A stretch of 31,461 nucleotides of DNA, from the NCBI GenBank assembly GCA_002347565.1, contig DDXR01000009.1:1-31461 (forward strand). Direction: 5' to 3'. Under the pieces are notes generated by a model, which ran no database searches, was not told where the DNA came from, and saw only the letters and a list, made by a program, of their open reading frames with translations. Of the stretch, positions 21,110-27,598 are shown in pieces. A program made the translations under genes and the position numbers. The DNA is from a bacterium UBP2_UBA2255 (GTDB lineage: Bacteria > Edwardsbacteria > AC1 > EtOH8). How positions within the stretch are numbered: the first letter of the stretch is position 1; the number at the start of each line of letters is the position of its first letter.

Positions 21110-22396
21110 ATGCTCCGTTTCGCTTTGATCATGGCCCTGCTGGCCGGCGCCGGGCCGGCGGGGGCCGCGTTCGAGGAGGCCGCGACCGACGCCCGCTGCT
21201 TTGGGATGGGAGGGGCCGGCGTCGCGCTGGCCGACCATCCCCAGGCCGGCTGGCACAACCCGGCCCTGCCGGCATGGTGCGCCCTGCAGGGCGCAGCCGC
21301 CGGCGCGGCGCTGCCCTTCGGGATCGGCGACCTGGCCGCGACCGCGGCGGCGGCCAGCTGCCAGCGCGGCGATTGGGGCGTCGGCGCGTTACTGGTCACG
21401 GCCGGCAATGCGCTGTACCGAGAATCGACCGCCGGTTTGTCCGTCAGCCGGTTGTGCTACGGCCGGATCGCGGCCGGTATCGCGGTCAACGGCCACCACC
21501 TCGGCATCGAACGTTTCGGTTCGGCCGCGACGGCTGGCCTGGACGCAGGTTTGGCCGGGTCGCCCATCGACAACCTGACCCTGGCCGTAGCGGCGCGGAA
21601 CATCAACCGCCCGGCGATCGGCGCCGGCGGGGAGGAGATCGCCCAGATCCTGTCGTGGGGCGCGGCCTTCGCGCCGGCAGCGCCGTTGACGCTGTCGGTG
21701 CAGGTGCAGTCGCAAAAGGGCTGGCCCGCCCAGATCCGGATCGGTCAGGAATACCGCTGGCGGGGCATCCTGGCCCTGCGGGCCGGGTTCTGCGACCGCC
21801 CCGACCAGGCAAGCATCGGGGCCGGGCTGGCCTGGGGCCGATGGCGGATCGACTACGCCGCCCGGACGCATCCGGTGCTCGACCTTTCGCACTGCCTGTC
21901 CCTCCAGTGCCGGACAGGCCGCTCGTCGCGCGTTGCCGGCGCCGTCCCTGAAATCGGCGTCCGCACCGACCCCCGGACGCTGGCGAGGTTGGACCTCAAC
22001 ACGGCCGGTCGGGCGGACCTGCTGTTGCTGCCCGGGATCGGGGGGGCGACGGCGGACCGCATTGCCGCCCTGCGCGACAGCCTGGGCGGCCTGGGCAGCC
22101 TCAACGACCTGCTGGCCGTTCCCGGGATCACCCAGCGCGATCTGGAGCGGATCGCGCCCTACACCGTGCAGGAACTCCGGCCGGCCGTCTCGGCTCCGCG
22201 CGTGGTGGACATCAACACGGCCACCGCCGAGGAATTGTGCACGCTGCCGGGGATCGGCCCCGGCACCGCCCGCGGCATCATCGACCACCGGACGCAGCAC
22301 GGGCCGTTCCGCTCGGTCGACGCTCTGGCCGATGTTCCGGGCATCGGCCGGGCCAGGCTGGAGCGGATCAGGGAACTGGTCACCGCCGGACAGTGA
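21110..22396 (+). CDS. Predicted outer-membrane barrel fused to two ComEA-like helix-hairpin-helix modules
   Basis: 428 residues. A signal peptide (MLRFALIMALLAGAGPAGAA) is followed by A-R-C-F-G-M-G-G-A-G-V-A-L-A-D, the pattern that opens PorV/UPF0164-like barrels, and about 250 residues of alternating strands. The C-terminal part has two HhH modules, about 294-352 (D-L-N-T-A-G..., L-P-G-I-G-G-A-T-A) and about 365-425 (D-I-N-T-A-T-A-E-E-L, L-P-G-I-G-P-G-T-A), like the DNA-binding ComEA repeat. Start ATG 21110 follows a strong promoter; the frame extends back to 21026 but that lies upstream of the promoter's -10 box. It overlaps the next gene by GTGA. A DNA-binding surface or periplasmic protein is plausible; the localisation of the HhH part is inference. 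Confidence 0.65.
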   Translation: MLRFALIMALLAGAGPAGAAFEEAATDARCFGMGGAGVALADHPQAGWHNPALPAWCALQGAAAGAALPFGIGDLAATAAAASCQRGDWGVGALLVTAGNALYRESTAGLSVSRLCYGRIAAGIAVNGHHLGIERFGSAATAGLDAGLAGSPIDNLTLAVAARNINRPAIGAGGEEIAQILSWGAAFAPAAPLTLSVQVQSQKGWPAQIRIGQEYRWRGILALRAGFCDRPDQASIGAGLAWGRWRIDYAARTHPVLDLSHCLSLQCRTGRSSRVAGAVPEIGVRTDPRTLARLDLNTAGRADLLLLPGIGGATADRIAALRDSLGGLGSLNDLLAVPGITQRDLERIAPYTVQELRPAVSAPRVVDINTATAEELCTLPGIGPGTARGIIDHRTQHGPFRSVDALADVPGIGRARLERIRELVTAGQ

Positions 22397-24252
22397 ACGG
22401 CTGGATCCGCGCCTGTTTGACGGCAACCCTGCTGGCTGCGGCCGGCAGGGCGCAGGAGCTGCCCGATATCGACGACGAGGAGGCTTCGGAGGCGCTGGCC
22501 CAGTCGCTGGAGCATTTCCAAAGCCGGCCGGTGAATCTCAACCGCGCCACGCCCGACGAGATCGCCGCCATCCCGCTGCTGTACCCGCTGGAGGCCCTGG
22601 CTCTGGCCCGCTACCTGAGGCGGCATCCCGGACTGGCCGACCCGGCGCGGCTGGTGCGCGATTCCGTGCTCAGTGAGGAGACGCTGGACGCTATCATGCC
22701 GTACATCTGCCTGTCGGCGCCAGACGGGCGGGCCCTGCCGGCGGCCGGGTTGCGCTCGGCGGCGCAGCGGCGATGGCCCGACAGCGGCGGCGGCGATCCC
22801 TATCAAGGCTCGCCGGTTGCCCACCGGCTGAAGCTTTCGGCGCGCCACGGACCGTTCGAGGCTGCGGCCCTGTCGCAGAAGGATGCGGGCGAGCGCAGCC
22901 ACCACGACTTCCTGTCGGCCGCCGTGTCGTTCTCGTCCCGGTCCGGCGCCCTGCGCGCCGTGGCCGGCGACTACCAGCTCTGCTTCGGCCAGGGCCTGGT
23001 CTTCGGCGGCGCCGGCCCGAAGTTCCTCAGCGCGCTTTCCGGCGGCCCGTCGGGAGGCGGATCTCTGGCGCTGCGGCCCAACTCCTCGCTCGACGAATGG
23101 AGCTTGCTGCGGGGAGGGGCGATCCAAGCCGGCGTCGGTGACGGATGGACGCTGGCGGCTTTCGCCTCCCGCAAGCGGCGGGACGGCAGCCTCGACTCAA
23201 CGGGCCTGGTGCGGTCGATGGAAAACAGCGGCTATCACCGCACCAACGCCGAGCTGCGGCGGCGGGCCGCTGTTGCCGAGCGGCTGGGCGGCGTGCGCAT
23301 CGAGCGCCAGGCGCACCCCAGACTGCGGATCGGGCTGTACGGGTACGGCGCCTGGTATCAGCCCGGGCTTTCGCCGGGAAGGCGCGTCATGCCAGGCGGC
23401 GGCGTTGACGGCGCGCTCGATTTCGCCGAGGGCCAGTTCTTCTGGGAGGCGGCCGCGCCGTTGCGAAGCAGGCCGGCACTGGTCGCTGGTGTGCGGTTCG
23501 GGCCCGGCGCCCTGCGGACGTTCCTGACGGCGCGCCACTACGGTCCGGGCTATGCCGCCCCGCGCTCCAACGCTCCCGGCAGGGCGTCGCAGGACGAGCG
23601 CGGGATCACCATCGGGTCCAGCCTGCGGGCGCCGCATGCGTCACAGCTGTCGGCCGTATTCGACCTCGACCAGCCGGTGTCGCCGGCAGGCGCGCTGGCG
23701 CGGGGCCACGGCGGCTACTTGATGGAGACGGTCGTGGTCAACCGGTCGATACCCGGTGTGCGCCTGGAGTGGCGCTGGAGGTCGCGGCGGCAGGAGGATG
23801 TCACCGGCGACACCCTGTTCCGTTTCGCGCGGGCGAGCCGCAATGCCAGCCGGATCGGCCTGCGCTGGGAGGCCGGCCGGCGGCTGTCGCTGGCGGCGTC
23901 GTTCGAAACCTGCCGCTGGCGGCGCGAGGACCGGGCCGGCTCGTCACGGGGTGACCTGCTGGCGGCCAGGGTGACGGCGGTACCCCGCCGCGGCTGGAAG
24001 GTCACCGCCAGCACGGCATTGTTCGCGACGGACAGCTACGACGCCCGCCTGTACGGCGTCGAACCGGAGCTGCCCGGCGCCGGGTCGTTCCATCCGCTGT
24101 ACGGCCAGGGCCGGCGCGACGCGGTGATGTTCTCATACCAGATCCGTTCGCTATTGTCACTGCAGGCCAAGGTCGCCCGACAGCAGCGGCGGTACCAGGG
24201 CGCGGACCGGCGCCAGACCGAGGCCGGACTGGCGCTGCAGGCATCTCTCTGA
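22393..24252 (+). CDS. Helix-hairpin-helix domain protein with a predicted C-terminal outer-membrane barrel
   Basis: 619 residues from GTG 22393, which overlaps the previous TGA (GTGA); the frame is open back to 22237 but inside the upstream gene. A signal peptide (about 1-20, A-A-A-G-R-A-Q) precedes an HhH-like domain (47-108: V-N-L-N-R-A-T-P-D-E-I-A-A-I-P). The rest (about 130-619) is rich in alternating aromatic/hydrophobic strands ending in ...L-A-L-Q-A-S-L, suggesting a large beta-barrel. Similar long HhH proteins occur, from memory, in Bacteroidetes-type genomes as hypothetical proteins. It is translationally coupled to the gene before, so the two probably act together. Function unknown; DNA uptake or surface attachment is speculative. 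Confidence 0.6.
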   Translation: MNGWIRACLTATLLAAAGRAQELPDIDDEEASEALAQSLEHFQSRPVNLNRATPDEIAAIPLLYPLEALALARYLRRHPGLADPARLVRDSVLSEETLDAIMPYICLSAPDGRALPAAGLRSAAQRRWPDSGGGDPYQGSPVAHRLKLSARHGPFEAAALSQKDAGERSHHDFLSAAVSFSSRSGALRAVAGDYQLCFGQGLVFGGAGPKFLSALSGGPSGGGSLALRPNSSLDEWSLLRGGAIQAGVGDGWTLAAFASRKRRDGSLDSTGLVRSMENSGYHRTNAELRRRAAVAERLGGVRIERQAHPRLRIGLYGYGAWYQPGLSPGRRVMPGGGVDGALDFAEGQFFWEAAAPLRSRPALVAGVRFGPGALRTFLTARHYGPGYAAPRSNAPGRASQDERGITIGSSLRAPHASQLSAVFDLDQPVSPAGALARGHGGYLMETVVVNRSIPGVRLEWRWRSRRQEDVTGDTLFRFARASRNASRIGLRWEAGRRLSLAASFETCRWRREDRAGSSRGDLLAARVTAVPRRGWKVTASTALFATDSYDARLYGVEPELPGAGSFHPLYGQGRRDAVMFSYQIRSLLSLQAKVARQQRRYQGADRRQTEAGLALQASL

Positions 24253-24276
24253 CGACCACAATCGCGAAGGCACGAC

Positions 24277-25626
24277 ATGATCACAGTTCTGGCGACCGTC
24301 TTCCTCCTTGGCGTGATGATCCTGGTGCACGAGCTGGGCCATTTCTGGGCGGCCCGGCGGGCCGGGATCAGGGTGCTCAAGTTCTCGTTCGGATTCCCCC
24401 CGAAGCTCTTCGGCTTCCGGCGCGGCGACACCGAGTACGCTGTCCAGGCGATCCCGGTGGGCGGGTATGTCGAGATGGCCGGGGAGACATCGTTCGACAA
24501 GGCCGCCGACCCCAAGCCCGGGGACTTCATGGCCTGCCCCTGGTGGGGCCGGGTGCTGGTGTCGCTGGCCGGCCCGGCCGCCAACCTGGCCACCGCCGTG
24601 CTGATCTTCTTCCTGGTCGGCATGATCGGGATCAAGGCGCCCGACTACGGGCCCGTGGTGGGAACGGTCGCCGCCGGCGGCGCGGCCGAGCAGGCCGGTG
24701 TGGCGCCGGGCGACCGGATCGTATCGATCGGCGGATTCCCGGTCGAAAGCTGGCACGGCGCCGACCTCGCTTGGGGACGAGCCGAGCAGGGGACCAGCGA
24801 CCGGATCGCACTGGCGCTGGAACGCGGCGGCAGGGTCGACACGGTCAGGGCGATGCGCGGCAGCCGGAGCGAGTGGCTCGGCGGGATGACCCCGCTGGTG
24901 CCGGCGCGGCTGGGCGACATCGCGCCGGGCTATCCGGCATACCAGGCCGGGCTGATGAAAGGGGACCTGGTGCTCTCGGTGGACGGGCAGCCGGTGCGGA
25001 CCTGGGATGAGATGCGCGCCCGGATCGTGACCAGGATCGATCAGGAAGTCGCCCTCATCGTCCTGCGCGGCGCCGACACCCTGGTGGTGGCCCTGCGTCC
25101 GGTCGAGCAGCAGACCGGCCAGGGCCGGGCGGGCATCATCGGGATCACCGCCCCTGAGCACGGCAGCTATGTCCTGCGGCTGGGGCCGGCCCGGGCGCTG
25201 GCCAACGGCGCGCTGTCAGCAGGCGCCCTGGCGGTCCGGATCTACCAGACGCTGTTCCGTCTGATCACCAAGCCGTCGACGGCCAAGCAGCTGGGCAGCA
25301 TCCTGATGATCGGCCAGATGGCCGGCGAGTCGGCGCGCCGGGGGGCCTCGGACCTGTTCCTGCTGATGGCCTCGCTGTCGGTGATGCTGTTCGTTATGAA
25401 CCTGCTGCCGCTGCCGGTGCTGGACGGCGGCGGCATCTTCTTCGCGCTGCTGGAAGGCGTCCGCGGGCGGGCGCTCCCCGCCAGGGCCCAGTCCGCGATC
25501 CATACGTTCGGGGTGGCGCTGCTGATCACCGTGATGGCGCTGGCCGTGGCCAACGACGGCCTGCGGATGCTGACCCGGCGGGCTGCGCTCAAGACCAGCC
25601 AGCCGCCAGCCGGCCAGCAGAGATGA
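24277..25626 (+). CDS. rseP: Site-2 protease RseP (M50 zinc metalloprotease)
   Basis: 449 residues. H18-E-L-G-H22 in the first membrane helix is the zinc-binding HExxH, and L-P-V-L-D383-G-G supplies the third ligand. Two PDZ domains lie between (about 115-205 and 205-290), with V-A-P-G-D-R-I-V-S-I-G-G and L-M-K-G-D-L-V-L-S-V-D-G. F-x-F-G-F-P-P-K-L and V-x-G-G-Y-V-x-M are the usual family segments. RseP cuts membrane-embedded substrates such as anti-sigma factors and clears signal-peptide remnants. Length is typical. It starts 24 bases after the barrel gene and has AAGG upstream, so it may be read from the same transcript. Confidence 0.95.
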   Translation: MITVLATVFLLGVMILVHELGHFWAARRAGIRVLKFSFGFPPKLFGFRRGDTEYAVQAIPVGGYVEMAGETSFDKAADPKPGDFMACPWWGRVLVSLAGPAANLATAVLIFFLVGMIGIKAPDYGPVVGTVAAGGAAEQAGVAPGDRIVSIGGFPVESWHGADLAWGRAEQGTSDRIALALERGGRVDTVRAMRGSRSEWLGGMTPLVPARLGDIAPGYPAYQAGLMKGDLVLSVDGQPVRTWDEMRARIVTRIDQEVALIVLRGADTLVVALRPVEQQTGQGRAGIIGITAPEHGSYVLRLGPARALANGALSAGALAVRIYQTLFRLITKPSTAKQLGSILMIGQMAGESARRGASDLFLLMASLSVMLFVMNLLPLPVLDGGGIFFALLEGVRGRALPARAQSAIHTFGVALLITVMALAVANDGLRMLTRRAALKTSQPPAGQQR

Positions 25627-25672
25627 CGGGGATCGCGGAGCTCTCGAACAACAACCAGAAGGGCACCCGACG

Positions 25673-26230
25673 ATGCAGATCAAGGGCACCTCGCTGATAG
25701 CCACCAGGAAATTCGTGCTGCAGCAGTTCGGTCAGGGAGGCCTGGACAGCTTCACGGCAGCGCTGCCGCCCGAATCCCGGCGGCTGTTCACCGATGGCGT
25801 GCTGGCGAACGGCTGGTACCCGGCCGGGCCCGGCCTGATCGAGCCCAGCCGGACGCTGTGCAGCCTGTTCTACGGCGGCGAGGAACGGGGGGCGTGGGAG
25901 GCTGGCATCTTCAGCGCCGACGACGGCCTGCGGGGCATCTATCGCTTCTTCGCCCGGATAGCCACCGTCGAGAAGCTGCTGCAGAAGACCGCCGGCATCT
26001 TCCACGCCTACTACCAGCCGGGCCGGATGGAAGTGGCCGAGAGCGGCGCCCGCCGCATCGTGCTGGCGATGCGGGACGCCGACGAGCGCGACCGTCTGCT
26101 GGAGGTGAGGATCTGCGGCTGGCTGGACGGCGCCCTGAGGGTCTGCGGCAGCGCCGGCCACCGGATCTCGGTGGGGCGCTCCCTGTCGCAGGGCGACGCG
26201 GTGACGGAGTTCATCATCGACCGCAACTGA
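25673..26230 (+). CDS. TIGR02265/V4R-like protein of unknown function
   Basis: 185 residues. MQIKGTSLIATRKFVLQQFG, then F-T-A-A-L-P-P-E-S-R, W-Y-P-A, and the C-terminal ...I-C-G-W-L-D-G-A-L-R-V-C-G with a G-D-A-V-T-E-F-I ending resemble the TIGR02265/heme-NO-binding/V4R-like fold common in myxobacteria-type genomes. The family is an alpha/beta sensor-like domain, but no ligand is known. Both cysteines near the C-terminus (I-C-G-W and R-V-C-G) are visible; no conserved heme histidine could be assigned. It follows rseP by 46 bases, with no strong ribosome site (AGGGCAC). The family call is tentative. Confidence 0.5.
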   Translation: MQIKGTSLIATRKFVLQQFGQGGLDSFTAALPPESRRLFTDGVLANGWYPAGPGLIEPSRTLCSLFYGGEERGAWEAGIFSADDGLRGIYRFFARIATVEKLLQKTAGIFHAYYQPGRMEVAESGARRIVLAMRDADERDRLLEVRICGWLDGALRVCGSAGHRISVGRSLSQGDAVTEFIIDRN

Positions 26231-26247
26231 GCCGGCGACGGTTTCCC

Positions 26248-26277
26248 TTGACTTCGGCGGCCGAAATCTGATACAAT
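26248..26277 (+). promoter_or_regulatory. Promoter of the tRNA cluster
   Basis: TTGACT (26248-26253), an 18-base spacer, TACAAT (26272-26277), about 57 bases before the first tRNA. Confidence 0.75.
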
Positions 26278-26334
26278 AGCGGCCCGGCAGCGGGATGCCG
26301 GGATTTCCCGCGGTCAGCTGGGGCAGCCGGAAAC

Positions 26335-26410
26335 GCCACCGTAGCTCAGCTGGCAGAGCAGCGGTTTTGTAAACCGCGGGTCGGGGGTTCAAATCCCTTC
26401 GGTGGCTCCA
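26335..26410 (+). tRNA. tRNA-Thr (anticodon TGT)
   Basis: Acceptor GCCACCG / CGGTGGC pairs fully; anticodon stem GCGGT / ACCGC, anticodon TGT at 26368-26370; T-loop TTCAAAT; encoded CCA at 26408-26410. It reads ACA and related Thr codons. Confidence 0.97.
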
Positions 26411-26449
26411 AAACGTTAAACGTTCAACGTAGTAACGTCAAACGTATAT
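26411..26449 (+). other. tRNA spacer with repeated AACGT pentamers
   Basis: The gap between the first two tRNAs has ACGT five times (AAACGTTAAACGTTCAACGT, then AACGTC and AACGTA). No gene is seen. It may reflect repeat slippage or processing signals. Confidence 0.4.
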
Positions 26450-26534
26450 GGTGAGGTTCCCGAGCGGTCAAAGGGAACAGACTGTAAATCTGTCGGCTCC
26501 GCCTTCGGAGGTTCGAATCCTCCCCTCACCACCA
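26450..26534 (+). tRNA. tRNA-Tyr (anticodon GTA)
   Basis: A class II tRNA with a long variable arm (about TCGGCTCCGCCTTCGGA). Acceptor GGTGAGG / CCTCACC; anticodon stem ACAGA / TCTGT with GTA at 26484-26486; encoded CCA at 26532-26534. Confidence 0.97.
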
Positions 26535-26544
26535 CTGCTTTCTG

Positions 26545-26606
26545 GAAATCCTAAATTCAAAATTCTAGATCCTAAACCGCGTTTAGAATTTCGGATTTGG
26601 GATTTC
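26545..26606. repeat. Palindromic AT-rich spacer between tRNA-Tyr and tRNA-Gly
   Basis: Nested inverted repeats: AAATCCTAAAT pairs with ATTTGGGATTT (one G-U-type mismatch), AAATTCTA with TAGAATTT, and CTAAAC with GTTTAG around CGC. It may be a dispersed AT-rich palindrome that inserted between tRNAs. Confidence 0.6.
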
Positions 26607-26619
26607 GCATTTATCGCGT

Positions 26620-26694
26620 GCGGGTGTAGCACAACGGCTAGTGCTCCTGCCTTCCAAGCAGGATACGACGGTTCGATTCCGTTCACCCGCTCCA
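26620..26694 (+). tRNA. tRNA-Gly (anticodon TCC)
   Basis: Acceptor GCGGGTG / CACCCGC; anticodon stem CCTGC / GCAGG with TCC at 26653-26655; encoded CCA at 26692-26694. Its last 29 bases (26666-26694) recur at 27446-27474 with two differences. Confidence 0.97.
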
Positions 26695-26752
26695 CGTTTC
26701 GCACCCGGAGTGCCGGCCGGCCCGACGCACCCACCCGGAGGACAGTATCGAG

Positions 26753-27094
26753 ATGATGATCATCGAAGCGCCGGTCAGCCGGGCGCGCCTGGTGGAACTG
26801 GCACACGGCCGGTTCGGCAACATGGTCAAGGCCGTGGTTGACGTCGAACGAAACGTGATGGCGGTCGACGGCGAACTGCATTCCGACGAAGAGGCGCTGC
26901 TGCTGGAGAACGGGTCGCGCCAGCAGGACCTGTGGGGGATCAACCTGTATCCGGAGCTGGGCGGCCCGGAATGGATCGAGTACGACTCGATGATCAATCT
27001 CCGGCCGTCACAGGGCAACCGCAGCCGGGCCGTGGACGACGCGGCGCTGCGGGAACGGATCGCCGGGATCGTGGCCAGGCTGGCGCCGCCGTGA
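26753..27094 (+). CDS. DUF5674 family protein
   Basis: 113 residues. The sequence I-S/V-S-R-x-x-L-x-E-L-A-x-x-R-F-G-x-M-V-K-A-V-V-D-V-E, then G-E-L-H-S-D-E-E-A-L-L-L-E-N-G-S, L-W-G-I-N-L-Y-P, W-I-E-Y-D-S-M-I-N-L-R-P-S-Q-G-N-R-S-R is the DUF5674 pattern, common in uncultivated bacteria, of unknown function. GGAGG (26737-26741) precedes the ATGATG start; the first ATG is used here. The stop overlaps the GTG of the next gene (GTGA), so the two are coupled. It lies inside the segment that separates tRNA-Gly from its usual neighbour tRNA-Thr. Confidence 0.8.
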   Translation: MMIIEAPVSRARLVELAHGRFGNMVKAVVDVERNVMAVDGELHSDEEALLLENGSRQQDLWGINLYPELGGPEWIEYDSMINLRPSQGNRSRAVDDAALRERIAGIVARLAPP

Positions 27095-27420
27095 CGGTGC
27101 AGCACCGGGAACTGGCCTCCGGACGTTGGCGCGCGATGGGCCTGATGGAACAGCTGGCAAATGTCGGCAGCGAGGTGGAGCGGGCCATCAACTGGCAGGG
27201 GCGCAACCAGGCGTATGCGCTGACGGCAGCCGAGCGCGGGCTGGAGCTGCTGTGGCTGACGATCGACGACCCCCGCAACCGCGGGCGGCTGCGGGAGCTG
27301 ACCAGACTGTACGAGGTTCTGGTTGATTCCTTTTTCGGTGAAAACCAGTACCGGTCGTCCGATGAATTATGGCGGCGGTATTTTGGGGCCTACACCTGGG
27401 CGGTCCGGGCGAAGAACTGA
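27091..27420 (+). CDS. Conserved hypothetical protein coupled to DUF5674
   Basis: 109 residues from GTG 27091 (overlapping the previous TGA); ATG 27136 is an alternative. Pattern: L-x-x-Q-L-A-N-V-G-S-E-V-E-R-A-I-N-W..., then A-x-x-R-G-L-E-L-L-W-L-T-I-D-D-P-R-N-R-G-R-L-R-E-L-T-R-x-x-E-V-L-V-D-x-F-F-G-E-N-x-Y-x-S-S-D-E. I recall near-identical small helical proteins as unnamed conserved genes in many candidate-phylum genomes, but no family name or function. It is predicted all-helical, without membrane segments. The overlap with DUF5674 suggests the two products act together. Confidence 0.65.
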   Translation: MTVQHRELASGRWRAMGLMEQLANVGSEVERAINWQGRNQAYALTAAERGLELLWLTIDDPRNRGRLRELTRLYEVLVDSFFGENQYRSSDELWRRYFGAYTWAVRAKN

Positions 27421-27445
27421 GCGCCAGATCGCTTGCGCATAGGAC

Positions 27446-27474
27446 CGGCGGCTCGATTCCGTTCACCCGCTCCA
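27446..27474 (+). repeat. Second copy of the tRNA-Gly 3' end (possible attachment-site repeat)
   Basis: 27 of 29 bases match 26666-26694, covering the T-arm, the acceptor 3' strand and CCA. No intact tRNA precedes it. Such partial tRNA copies typically mark the far end of an element that integrated into the tRNA gene. Confidence 0.8.
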
Positions 27475-27523
27475 GTAAAACCGAAAAGGCAGGACCTCGA
27501 ATCCGAGTGACTGCCTTATGTTA

Positions 27524-27552
27524 TTGACGGGATAAAAGTCGAGTGTTATGAT
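27524..27552 (+). promoter_or_regulatory. Sigma-70-type promoter of the prolyl oligopeptidase gene
   Basis: TTGACG (27524-27529), a 17-base spacer, TATGAT (27547-27552). It overlaps the first ATG of the open frame, which rules that codon out as a start. Confidence 0.75.
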
Positions 27553-27598
27553 GCGGCAATCGCACATGCAAACAGAAGCAAGACGATATGAGGTAGAT

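Noticed and set aside
27421..27474. A complete second tRNA-Gly
   Set aside because: Only the T-arm and acceptor 3' strand are present; no matching 5' acceptor or anticodon arm precedes them.
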